DNA of 64,000 bases from Clarireedia homoeocarpa (lineage: Eukaryota; Ascomycota; Leotiomycetes; Helotiales; Rutstroemiaceae). Positions 42,095 to 52,751 of this stretch are shown here, piece after piece; within the stretch, counting starts at the first letter, position 1, and every line of letters begins with the position of its first letter. A program made the position numbers and the translations under genes. The notes under the pieces were generated by a model. That model was not told the DNA's origin, made no database searches, and saw only the letters and a list, made by a program, of their open reading frames with translations. The stretch is from positions 558,001 through 622,000 of the forward strand of contig LNKV01000002.1 in assembly GCA_001465935.1 (NCBI GenBank), read 5' to 3'.

Positions 42095-43324
42095 ATGAAA
42101 GAATTTTCCTCAACAAAGAAAGAAGTGACTGTCAGTATCACTTCCCGAGCCCATCAAGACGTCTATCCATCAACCAATATGGTCTATCATCCCGGCAACC
42201 CTTATCCAACAGTCAAAAAGTGCGATTGGAGGTACTACGAAGATGATCCGGTAAATGGAATTCAATGTGATCGCACGGCATTGTACCCACCTGATCGCCA
42301 CGGTTCTTTCTGTGAGATTCATACCAGCCCCAATCGTTTCGATCCAGGAGAGAGCTTGAGCTCAGTGCAGTCGGGTCCTAACTCGGGCAAACTACGATCG
42401 CAAGCTTATACCGGAAGTGAATATCTGAATCGGAGCTGTTGTAGAGAGACTGTGCAGAAATTCAAGGACGCGCACCCAGGTTCCCAGAGAGGTGAAATCG
42501 GTACTTCCCTGGACCCTACGACACATTCACAGCTTGATAGTTCTCACCACTTTATAGGTCCTAACAGGCAACGGGCCCCGCTGGGCGTGACTTGGGGTGA
42601 AGGTCCCGGCACTATACCAGAGATAACAAAAGTTGTGGTTCAGGCACCAGAACTTGCCAATACTAGCATTGATGGGAGGTCTCAAAGTCTTCCCGCGAGA
42701 CACGGAAATCAGGCCCCGACTCCATATATGACTGGCATCCCTCAAGATCGTCTTTTTCAGCAGTGGGACGAGGGTCCTACTTATTCGGGACTCAGCCCCC
42801 CAGACCCGCGTCTGGGTGTCGCAACTGGAACTACCACCAACCAGCCACAGTCCCCACAGCACTTTTCCGGGCACCAAAACCAGAGCCGGTCATCTCCTCA
42901 GAGAACCGGAGAACACCACAGGCCCCACCGCTCTTCAGATCGTATCCCGCCTCCAGTTTTTAACCCACCTCCTAGTCTCAATTTACCGGCAGCAGGTATC
43001 AATCGAATGCTCAATTGGCGCGACAATACCAGTGCAATGTCACCTGGAACCGCCGGCCCCAGTAGTTCCGAGTATCAATCTGATCTCAGACCTCAGCCTA
43101 CTGGTTTGTATACTTTATGGCGCTCGGAGGATAATACCGGAAGCGGAAATTCCCATCATTCCTCCGATCGAGGTCATGGTAGGAGTAGCAGTAGCAATGC
43201 TAACACTTTGCAATCGCTTGCTCAGAGGGCATTGCATCGTGGCGAAGATCGAACCTTAGGCCGAAAAAGATCGAGAGGTCACAGACGGAAGGCAAGTGGG
43301 CTTCAGAATGAGATTCCCCGTTGA
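42095..43324 (+). CDS. Unrecognised disordered protein with N-terminal Cys/His motif
   Basis: This single open frame of 409 residues matches no family I recognise. Near the N-terminus it has KKCDWRYYEDD ... GIQCDRTALYPP ... GSFCEIH, spaced C-x14-C-x14-C-x2-H, which could hold one zinc ion. The rest is rich in Pro, Ser, Gly, Gln, Arg and His, expected to be disordered, and ends with a basic patch (GRKRSRGHRRKASG) that could be a nuclear signal. Translation could instead start at the in-frame Met at residue 29 (MVYHPGNPYP). The absence of stops over 1.2 kb with consistent composition supports a real gene. A lineage-specific nuclear protein is a reasonable guess. Confidence 0.6.
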   Translation: MKEFSSTKKEVTVSITSRAHQDVYPSTNMVYHPGNPYPTVKKCDWRYYEDDPVNGIQCDRTALYPPDRHGSFCEIHTSPNRFDPGESLSSVQSGPNSGKLRSQAYTGSEYLNRSCCRETVQKFKDAHPGSQRGEIGTSLDPTTHSQLDSSHHFIGPNRQRAPLGVTWGEGPGTIPEITKVVVQAPELANTSIDGRSQSLPARHGNQAPTPYMTGIPQDRLFQQWDEGPTYSGLSPPDPRLGVATGTTTNQPQSPQHFSGHQNQSRSSPQRTGEHHRPHRSSDRIPPPVFNPPPSLNLPAAGINRMLNWRDNTSAMSPGTAGPSSSEYQSDLRPQPTGLYTLWRSEDNTGSGNSHHSSDRGHGRSSSSNANTLQSLAQRALHRGEDRTLGRKRSRGHRRKASGLQNEIPR

Positions 43325-43745
43325 TATTGAGAATGGATGGACCTCACCGAAGGAACTCCTTCAGTCTCTCTCCAATTTTACTGCGCTCGTAGTACGATAA
43401 ATAGCATGGTCTTGACAAGTATTCGATAATCAGTTTCCTAGTATCATACCTTAGTCAGAACACAATCCTTTTATAGACCCCGCAATTCTCAATAATGCAC
43501 ATAAACCTCTTATGTATTTTAACCTTTCTATGAACCGAAGTCGTATAGAAGAAGCCAGAGGTTGTTTCATAATATACCTAGTTGAGCAACACGACCAATG
43601 TCCACTAAAACTTTTATAAACTACTCACTGCTCCTTTTGATTTTCTACGTCCTTTTACTATGTACACTTTTTAGTTGCCCGTTTCCTCTTGTGTATGTAA
43701 AGTAATTTTCCGTTACCGGTAATGCAAACCCTTTGATAAATAAGC
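43325..43745. other. Convergent intergenic region
   Basis: This is AT-rich 3' space between two convergent genes. No feature is seen. Confidence 0.5.
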
Positions 43746-45294
43746 TCATGCCTTCTGGTATCCAGCGTCAGAAAGGCCCGTCTCGAGAGCTTTGATAGCA
43801 CGGTCAATATCATCGCGCTTTGAGTCAGTCTAGGGCAACCACGTCAGCTTCCACTTTATAAACGAGGAATTGGGATTGAAGTCTACTTACCACACTAACA
43901 CCCATGTGACCAAATCTGATATATTTCGTAGCAATCTCCTTATGCAGGCCACCAGCGAAGATAACACCCTTCTTCATCAAATTTGGCAATAACTCTGGTG
44001 CCTTGACATTTTCAGGAAGGTAGATAGCTGTCATGCCATTTGCTTGGTCTGCAGGGTCGGACGCCAGTTGCTTGAGGCCGAGGTCACTGACAGCCTTCTT
44101 GATCTTTTGAGAAGCAGCTCTGTGGGCTGCGAAGCGCTCAGACAATGGCTTAGAAAGGATCTGACTTAAAGAGGTGTGAAGAGCACGAATCAACTGTGGC
44201 GATGGAGTCGCGAAATATGAGGGTTTCTTTGCTTCGTAGTTTTGCATGACTGGGAGTGGATGTTAGCTATGTAAGCGGCAAAGTAGGATAGATATACTTA
44301 CTTGGAAGCCAGTTCTTGAATGATGCGAAGTAAGATCCAGGTGGAGTTTTCCTGTTCTTAAAGCTCTCAATCGCTCGACCACTGTAATAAGAAATGGATA
44401 GACCAGCAGGACACCCAATAGCCTTCTGGCTGGCAGTAATAACGGCATCCAACCCCCACTTATCAAAGTCGATTTCCTCACATCCAACACTGCACACACC
44501 ATCCACGACAAACAGAGTATCAGGAGAAACTCTGTGAACCAATTCAGAAAGCTTCTCGAGCTCACTCAAGACACCTGTCGAAGTATCCACATGTGTAACT
44601 GTCAACAACTTGTATTTCTTTTCCTTCAAAGCCTTCTCAATCTCTGGCAATTGTGGTCTCGACCCAATAGGTGCTTTTAGTTGCGTAGCTTTCACCCCAT
44701 ACGTTTCGAAGCAGTCCGCGAACGAGTCTGCGAAGTATCCGGTATGAAGAACCAATACATCATCGCCTGGCTCTGCCAAGTTCGCAGCAACAAGGTCCCA
44801 TCCGAGGGTACCAGAACCGGAAATAACGAGAGGTTGGGAAGAAGTGTCGGTGGATTGGAAGAGTTTCCTCAACATTGACAGAGTCTCGCCGAATACGGCC
44901 ACGAAAGGTGCGCCAACATGACTCTCGCTGTCACAGAACTATATTAGCATCTAAATTCCTCAGTATTCGTTTTCGGCGACAAATCGACGTACCTGAAATG
45001 GCTCATCGACTGCAAAACCGCATCATCAAACTCAATTGGACCCGGAATAAGCAAGGCGGGGTGTTCTGGTTGACTCGACATCTTGTTACCCGAACTTTTC
45101 GAGCTGCTTAATCTTCTTGATTGGATTGTCGGCGGGGTCTGAACGGAAGAGGTTGCTATATTCGGATCGATATGTCTGGAAATAGCAGACAGTCTTGCGT
45201 GAGGAGCCACGATGTAATTGATGGCGGGGTAAACCACCTTTCTTAACGCCAGCTTGGCTATCGGGTGCGTTAGAACTAATGTCCGATTGGACAA
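43746..45294 (-). CDS. AGX1: Alanine-glyoxylate aminotransferase (Agx1-like)
   Basis: This PLP enzyme converts glyoxylate and alanine to glycine and pyruvate. Exons 45294-44993, 44927-44302, 44249-43891 and 43829-43746 give 456 residues. From the second in-frame Met (45081), it would be 385, the length of yeast Agx1. The core starts PALLIPGPIEFDDAVL and contains SHVGAPFVAVFGETL and GSGTLGWD. The PLP lysine is in TASQKAIGCPAGLS. The first 71 residues carry no acidic residue until about position 43, are rich in Arg, Ser and Ala, and contain SRRLSSS, like a mitochondrial presequence with a cleavage site. The two starts may therefore give mitochondrial and cytosolic forms. There is no PTS1. The long start is chosen for the presequence; the short start is a fair alternative. 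Confidence 0.9.
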
Positions 45295-45880
45295 ACAAAA
45301 TGTATCTCTAAGGCAAGGAATGTACGAGTAAAGATTGGCTTGACCTCTATCAACTTTTTTATAATGATTATAAGGGTTACACTGAATTATACAAATGAGC
45401 GGTCGATGAATCGAAAAAATATGGGGATTAGGATTTAACTGGGCCTTCGTGGCCTTTTAAATTCACACTCTACTTCTCCGAGATCGCACGTGTCCTTCGG
45501 GGAGGTCCGCTGTACGAAGTAAGTGACGGACTCCAATCCCAGGAGGAGAAAGAGTTCTTATATTCTACGGCTTCAATGGTGGGATTGTCCCATTCAATTG
45601 AAGGTGTCATTAGGACCTATGATGGCTCTGAGATGAGAAGTCTATATACCGTCTCCAACGACCAAGAATCACCAAGTTATGATGACAACACCATCCCATA
45701 CTATATTTTGTTATAATCGTTACACGACGTGAATCGTTGCCTACACCACCCTGTCGTCTACTAATCCACCAAGCTCAATGTTCATATCATACATCCCCGG
45801 TGTGAAGTGGAGAGGATGTCTGAGGTGTCCTCAACAATATATATACATTACTGACTCAATCAGCCTTCTACTCTCACACA
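45295..45880. other. Intergenic region upstream of AGX1
   Basis: About 590 bp lies between the AGX1 start and the DUF1279 gene stop. No coding exon or clear element is seen. Confidence 0.5.
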
Positions 45881-46898
45881 CTATGGCTTCTTCGTCCGTT
45901 TGGTTGAGATATGCGCAGCCCTCTTTGCAGCTTTGGTTTCTTTGGTAGTTCGTTTGCCGATGTCCCAACCCCATGATCTCAAAGTCCTCACAACCTTTGG
46001 CGTGATAGCGGCTGTCAAGGGTACTCGGACGAACATGAAAGACTTGTGGATAGCATATGCAAGGGCAAGTTGTGTAGCGAGACTGGCATCCTTTTTGTTC
46101 GCTTCCTCAGCCTCTTCTACTCCCCATCCAGCCATTTCAACGCCATCGTTGATCTTTTCGGAACCATGGATATCTTTCTCTGCGCGTTTCATTGAGAAGC
46201 GCCAGTCGTGCCAGGTATTCTTCACGGGTTCGGGTATGACCCTTTTGGCATTTTCCACAATCAGGTGTTCCCATTCACCTTGACGAGTGATTAGCCAAGT
46301 AACAGTTTGTACATGATCAAATGCGCCAACTACATTGTTCGATTCAGAGTTCACAGTAGAAGCCGGGCACTACGCAAGCTTCTCTTCCTAATAGAAATAT
46401 ACTTGGTAAAAGTCTGCACTTACCAATTCTATCAGTTCCAAGATATCTCACCAGCAAGTAACAGAAGGGGAAATCTGCGGCACTCAAGAACAGATATACG
46501 CCCAAAACACTCCATCCATACTCCCTTATCAGCTTCTTCAACCTCCCCGACAATGTTGACGGATTTCCTTCAGCTGCATTTCCGGTTTTCTCGCCAGCGT
46601 CCCTCCATGATTTCGACTTGTGGAAATTTCGTCTCGTGTTTATACGGATCGTTTGTAGAATAGAGCTTAAGACTGGTCGGGGATTGGATGAGAATGCAAA
46701 TTTAGTATTTGGTTGGGACCTTATGCGGAACGCTGCCGCAGACTGAGAGGAAGTCGACGAAGTCATCAAGGGTCTGCGCGGGAAACTACGTGCGACGGCA
46801 TGTCTTGTCGATTTGGAAGTAGGGCCAGCAGTTCTGGATGTCGTGAGGGTCAGCCGGGCCTCGAATGCCCCCAAATGTGATGTTGCTGTACGTAACAT
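45881..46898 (-). CDS. DUF1279 (FAM210-like) mitochondrial membrane protein
   Basis: Exons 46898-46424 and 46278-45881 with a 145-nt intron give 290 residues. The first 110 or so residues are basic, rich in Ser, Arg and Thr, and fit a mitochondrial presequence (MLRTATSHLGAFEARL). The DUF1279 core follows: RLKKLIREYGWSVLGVYLFL, then SAADFPFCYLLVRYLGTDRIG and, across the intron, EWEHLIVENAKRVIPEPVK. A second hydrophobic stretch reads LALAYAIHKSFMFVRVPLTAAITPKVV. The tail is strongly basic. Human FAM210 proteins of this family are mitochondrial, and the molecular role in fungi is not established. Splice sites were chosen because they restore the conserved RIGEWEH junction. Confidence 0.88.
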
Positions 46899-48012
46899 GC
46901 TGTTTGTATTCTAGGTTGAGTGGGATCGATGAATTTTGGTCGACGCTATTCGGACTGAAGGAAGGTAAACAGCTCCCCAAGACGGTGCAATCCGCACAAT
47001 GCCGCCCTCTGTCTTTTCGTCGAGTGGATAATTTTCAGCGCAGGCTTCTGAATTCTTCGATCGTCTTTTCGCCTTGTCCGAATGACTCCGCTATTAAATG
47101 ATGCTTGTCTGAAAGCAGCTACCAAACCCCAAATTGTACTTTTAGACTCGAGTTCTTGTATCGATTCCTTAGAAATCCATTGTTAGTTGTCAATTCAGCC
47201 CACATCAAGGGAAACCAGTGGGGGACATACATTCTTATGCCATTCATTGTTCAATTCTTCATGACCTAACCAAAAGTTTTGGTGAGGGCGAATGTTTTTT
47301 TTTTGGCCCGGAAAGTCCCATGTTTATACAAGGGGGGGCTGCACGGTGATGATGCAAAATGCAAGTTCGAGAAAGTACGGTTAACATTAGAAACATGCTG
47401 CGAAACAATAAGGCTGAACAAATTCAACTGGAATTACTCAACGACATAAGTGCACCATAGGAATTGGAGCATTATAATACCTTTGTGTGAACGCTCAACA
47501 GGTCTCAACAAAAGAAAAGGAGGAGGAGATTTGGATAACTTCACAAGGGGGGGTTAGACAAACCAGATAAGAATGTTCAAACCAGTGCAAACTACGCAGC
47601 GTTCGGATCCAAGAATCAAATTCTTCCCTCATGGAGTACTTGTGCAAAGGGCTTCGCATCGCCATCAGAGAAATTGGAAGATGACGCGAAGTTAGTGATT
47701 GCTGGCAATCTCGTCTCTAGATTCTGTTCTGTTTGCTTGGCCGAACGTGGACGTTAGATGCTACTTTTATTCATGTGAACGGCAACCTTTAATATATTGA
47801 CTTCACAATCACAGGTACTTCATGGAGAGATAAGATTGCAATCGAACATCGAATCTGGGTTATCTACAACTGCGGCACAGCCAAGAAGAAATATTATGTA
47901 CAAATCAAACCACCATTAGGCACAGCCTCCGAGCAAAACGCTGTCCCTCTTCTCTCCCTATCTAAAGGAGTTTCCTAAAATCATGAGAACCCAATGAACC
48001 ATATCAAGCTAC
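46899..48012. other. Intergenic, no gene seen
   Basis: About 1.1 kb lies between the DUF1279 gene start and the polygalacturonase stop. It holds T- and G-runs (near 47295-47336) but no convincing exon. Confidence 0.5.
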
Positions 48013-49198
48013 TTAACACTTGACGCCGCTTGGCATGCCCTTGCACTTGGAGCTGGTCTTACCACCGGTAACGTTGACATCCCAGGACCATCCAGAGCAG
48101 GATGCGCAAAGAACGTAGACGTTGGTGGCAGATGAAGAAACGGTACCGTGAACGTTAGAGAGGGTAAGGCCCTTGATCGGGACACCGCTGGTTGGGGTAC
48201 CAGTGGGGGATCCGTTCTCGTAATCTTGCTCGATGACAACACCGTAGGAAGTGATGCCAGAGAGGGTGATGTCCTTGTAGGTAACGCCGCTAACGGAACC
48301 AGTGGCACCAGAGACAGTCTTAACACGGACACCATTGGCAGAGTTTTTGACAGTGGAAGATTCAATAACAACATCAGAGACAGTGTTGTCAGAGCGGCCA
48401 CCGACGGAACCAATGGAGAGACCGTGTCCACCGGAGCAAGTTCCTCCAGAGAAGGTGATGCTGGTACCAGAGTTGATGGCCAAGCAATCATCTTGGTTCT
48501 TGACGTTGGCGTTGATGATCTTGATGTTAGTTGAGCTTCCGACGTCGAATGCATCAGTGTTGTGGCCTCCAGCAGAGTCTCCGGCAGAGTTGTCAATGGT
48601 GATATCCTGAAGAGTAAGACCAGATGCAGAGTTGATAGAGAAGACTTGAACTGGAGAGTTCAAGATGTTGAGACCGGTGATGGAAGATGCGCCCTTCAAG
48701 GAGTGTGCATAGAAGAACTTTGGCTTGGTCTTTCCACCGTTGGTTCCCTTTCCGTCCCAGTACTTTGCTCCGAGACCATCGAGCTTGTTGCCGGCGGCAC
48801 CGGTGACGGTGATGTCAGTTCCGGAGACGGAGACAAGAGGTCCGGACCACTCGTCGTATTGGAAGGTGGTAGTACCCTGGAAGATGACCTGTAAATCGTT
48901 AGTGATTTGTTGAGGGAAGGAATATTTTAGTATTGCATACGTGAGTGCCACTGTTGAGTCCGGTCATATCAAGAGTAGTTCCGGAAGGGACGGTGATGCT
49001 GTCGAGAGTGATAGTAGCACAGCTCGTCTTTGACTTGGATGCTTGGGCAGCATCTGTGAAGTGGCAGGAGGCTCCTCTCTTGACAGCGGCATCCTTAACA
49101 TCAGGAGCGGCAGTAGGAGCAGGAGCAGGAGCAGGGATAGCAGAGGCGAAAGCAGCACAGCTGAGGAGAACGCCGATGGCGGAAGTAATTTGAACCAT
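48013..49198 (-). CDS. Secreted endopolygalacturonase, GH28
   Basis: It hydrolyses de-esterified homogalacturonan in plant cell walls. Exons 49198-48941 and 48888-48013 with a 52-nt intron give 377 residues. The protein has a signal peptide of about 20 residues (MVQITSAIGVLLSCAAFASA) and an Ala/Pro-rich pro-region ending in KR, a Kex2-type site, before mature GASCHF. The four GH28 active-site motifs are complete: NTD at 196-198 (NTDAFD), DD at 219-220 (QDDCLAIN), GHG around H241 (GGHGLSIG) and RVK at 274-276. Cysteine pairs near the C-terminus (LCASCSG, SSKCKG) are as in fungal PGs. It is transcribed away from the pectin methylesterase gene, 2.5 kb away. Codon bias is high, suggesting strong expression. 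Confidence 0.97.
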
Positions 49199-49302
49199 TT
49201 TGCTTAATTTTTAAAGAATGTAATGAATAATAAACAGTTAAAAGAGCGACTGATAGTGGTGATGAGGAAAAAAGGAAGTTTTCACGACGATTCTCATGTC
49301 TT

Positions 49303-49311
49303 CTTTATATG
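49303..49311 (-). promoter_or_regulatory. TATA-like element of the polygalacturonase gene
   Basis: ATATAAAG is read on the minus strand about 105 nt upstream of the polygalacturonase ATG. A GCGGGG stretch at about 49331-49337, next to a CCAAT, fits the CreA consensus SYGGRG, which would suit carbon catabolite repression. All of this is motif-level evidence. Confidence 0.4.
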
Positions 49312-51034
49312 TTAGCGATGAGATGAAGATGGCGGGGGGGCCAATGACAAGTATCAATGCTCATTAGGCTCATTAAAGTCGTTAAGCATATGAAGTCATG
49401 CTCCGAATTTGTTCACTTTCGGCATGCCTGTAAACGTAGATTGCCGTTTAAGGCAGTACATTGGCACCGCAGTCTAGAGTTCCGGTTGAACAACCTGTGG
49501 CTGCAATAGGTGGATTCATGGTTCGCTCTTCGGTCATAGCACATATTCTTGTTTCCAGAATCCAGATAACCTGGTGCGGCAGGGTGTGTAGAAGAAGGAT
49601 TAGCATGATCTCTTGGTAACTATGCGTCAAAGGAGAGAGAGCCTGACAAAACTTAGAATGACAAGCCATATTGGCATTGGAGGATCCGCGCCCACTCTAG
49701 CACAATTTTCATATAGCATTGACAGCTTTACAAGAGATCTGATGTTTCAAGTTGACGAGATAACTATACTTACAACAGACGATCAAATTTGCGGCTCCAA
49801 CCCCTGAATCTCCCAGCAAGGTCTCTCGGTATAATCCACACAAAAGCTCCATCATATTTCCCTCCAATGGGATAGAGCTATTGTTTCCTCATGGGTAGCT
49901 TCTTCCCCCTTCGGGATCTACTTAGTTTATAACGGGGCAGATAGCCGACTGTAGTCCCATCCCAACAACAGTCCGAAACCAAGCTTCTGTCCCTTAATAA
50001 GATGTAATATGAACATCCACACGACTTTTACAAGGAAGTGCAGCACATCTCCACAAAACCAAAAAGCGGTCACAGCAAAATAGTATGTAAACTTTATCAC
50101 AATTACGAGTTTATAATCAGCGAACTTATACTTCTCGTATTCTCTATATAAATCTTATTTCGGAAAATATTTTGGCAGTTCTATTTTTGCTCTTTGTACA
50201 ACAACCCCATATCAGCTTCCTCAGTACAGTATACCAAGGCCATGCCGCCGGAAACATGCGATCTTCGTGCTTGACCAAGAGACCAAGAAATCCAAGACGC
50301 TTGGCTAAGAGATGTGGTCCATCACCCAGAATGCTTGTTTAGCGCCTCACTGCGCCGAGATATATCCGTTTCCATTCTCCGTTTATTGTAATCCACGGAC
50401 TTCGGCAATAAAAGTCGGACAATTGGAAGGCGAATATTTGTATACATATATTAAAACCCGACCCGGCAGTCAGGGCCACAGGCAACTCAATCTATCGTAG
50501 TAAAGTACCAGCGAGAGCAAAGTGGAGTTGTGGAAGATCTACTTCGTAGAACATTTAGAAGAGAAGCCTTGGAGTCTGGTTCGATTTGATGCGGGGCCCA
50601 CGACAGCAATATGTATTAGAAATGGCTGAATTGGCCATGCAGTTTGTAAATGCGCATACTCGTAAAGAATTCTCCGTTTTGTCATATGAACATTGGGTAG
50701 CATCCATTCATCCATTCATTCTTCTCAACGTTCACTGATTCCAATTTGGTGAAATTTTCAAAAGGTGCTATCCTTTGCATATTCTACCGCGGCTAGTTCT
50801 AAGTATCATCAGCTGATAGACATCGAACGGGAATTCCCATTGGTGGCCTTATGCCCTTTTCTAGATTCCATCTATTGCGGATTATCTTTCTACGCATTCC
50901 CGGCCACGGCTGCGCTTGAGGCCCATGTAACCTAGAACCTTGTAGGCATTGCAGGGTCTGTGAGGATTACTTTCCTAAGGTTGGGAAACACGTACCATAA
51001 AAGCAACAAAGGAAAACAATATTAACTTGATGTT

Positions 51035-51099
51035 GTTCTGTTTAGTTGTTCTGTTTGGTTGTTCTGTTTGGTTGTTGTGTTTGGTTGTTCTGTTTGGTA
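51035..51099 (+). repeat. 13-mer tandem repeat GTTCTGTTTGGTT
   Basis: Five copies of the 13-nt unit, with one-base variants in units 1 and 4, lie about 610 bp upstream of the pectin methylesterase ATG. The unit is T/G-rich on the plus strand. Confidence 0.9.
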
Positions 51100-51706
51100 A
51101 TAATCCGTCTAATTCTAAAGTCAGGGGTAACCTTAAATCGGAACCAGACCTTTCTACAGAAACTACCTGTACCTTTGCAGAGATCATATCTTCGATCATG
51201 AAGCATTGAGGTGGACGGCGTCTACTACAGTAAGGCATTTCAGATGTCTCACATCGATATCCCCACGGTAATTCTTGCGCGTCCACTGATTCACCTGCAC
51301 ATACAAGCGCCCCACTCACACGCCCCTTGCCCTTCCCTGTTCATCCTGCGCCTCGGTGCAGGGCTACACCACATACCGGCGGTGTGGGGTTCGTAGCTCC
51401 TGACATCTCGACCACTATGCAGACGCCGGACATCATTCATGGAATTGGAACTGAGGGCGATCTTCTGGGGAGTCCCCATGTCGTGGCTTGCTTCATTTTC
51501 CATGTATCCGCAATGATCCTTATACTCTCCGCTGTTTGATTGTTCCCGTTCGCGTGTGCTTCCCCCCATGTGCGTACGAATGCCAATTTTTCGATTTGCT
51601 TGATAAATGGAGTGATATGCCGCTTGATTTATTAGTATTGAAGCTGCAACCTTCACCCATACGTTTATTCATTCTACTTTTACTTACACACTGGGCTCTT
51701 TGAAAG

Positions 51707-52751
51707 ATGCGCTTCTTACTTTCTCTCAGCACGTTCATCACGGCCGTCCTGGCCACGGCCCGTACTTCCGCTCCAGCGGGTGCTATCACCGTCGGATCTG
51801 GTGGGACTTACTCTACTGTATGTTTCTCCATCAACTTGGGCACTTCATAACCCCTCTAACATGTCTTACCAACCATAGGTCCAAAAAGCGATTAACTCGC
51901 TCAGCACTACCACTACTAGCACCCAAAGCATCTTCATCCTCGCCGGTACCTACACAGAGCAAGTGACCATTCCAGCTTTGAAGGGTAAACTCAACGTATA
52001 CGGCTACACTAAAGACACCTCTAGCTACACCAGCAATGTAGTCAACATCCAGCACAGCAGCTCTCTTCTCAGTGGTGCCGCTGATGACGAACACACCGGA
52101 ACCGTCATCAACTTGTCAGCCAACACCGCTTTCTACAACATCAACATCAAGAACACCTACGGAAAGGGCTCGCAAGCTATTGCTCTCTCTGCCTACAACA
52201 CCGACCAAGGTTACTACGGTGTCGGTCTCTATGGATACCAAGATACTCTCTTGACTCAAATCGGAAACCAAGTTTACGCCAAATGCTACATCCAGGGTGC
52301 TGTTGACTGGATCTTCGGCCAACACTCCGTCGCTTGGTTCGACGGCTGCACCATCGCCGCCTCCGCTGCCAACGGATGTATTACCGCCAACGGCCGTCCC
52401 TCCACCTCCGACCCATCATTGTACGTTATCCACAAGTCAATCGTCGAGGCCGCACCTGGTGTTAGTATTGCCGATGGCTCCGTCTACCTTGGTCGTCCTT
52501 GGTCTCAGTATGCTCGCGTCGCATACCAAGAGACTACCATGAGCAGCATCATCAACAGTGCTGGATGGTCGATCTGGTCTACCAGCTCTCCCAACACCGC
52601 AAATGTGCTCTTCGAGGAATACGATAACTCGGGTGATGGATCGAAAGGTACTCGTGCTAGCTTTTCTAAGAAATACAGCACTCCTTATACCATCTCTGGA
52701 GTCATTGGTAGCAATTACGCTAGCTGGGTTGATACCTCTTATCTCTCTTAA
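51707..52751 (+). CDS. Secreted pectin methylesterase, CE8
   Basis: It removes methyl esters from pectin, making polygalacturonate for polygalacturonase and pectate lyase. Exons 51707-51817 and 51879-52751 give 327 residues. A signal peptide (MRFLLSLSTFITAVLATA) is followed by the mature beta-helix. The active site is complete: Q136 (SQAIALS), Q158 and D159 (GYQDTL), nucleophile D180 (VDWIFG), and R243 with W245 (LGRPW). Spacings equal those of the carrot enzyme. There is no plant-type pro-domain, as usual in fungi. It is divergent from the polygalacturonase gene, which works on its product. Confidence 0.97.

Larger units (their letters stand above)
49199..51706. other. Divergent region between polygalacturonase and methylesterase
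   Basis: About 2.5 kb lies between two divergently transcribed pectinase genes and should contain both promoters. It includes TATA-like and CreA-like motifs near the polygalacturonase and a 13-nt tandem repeat at 51035-51099. Small frames occur without recognisable protein. Confidence 0.5.
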
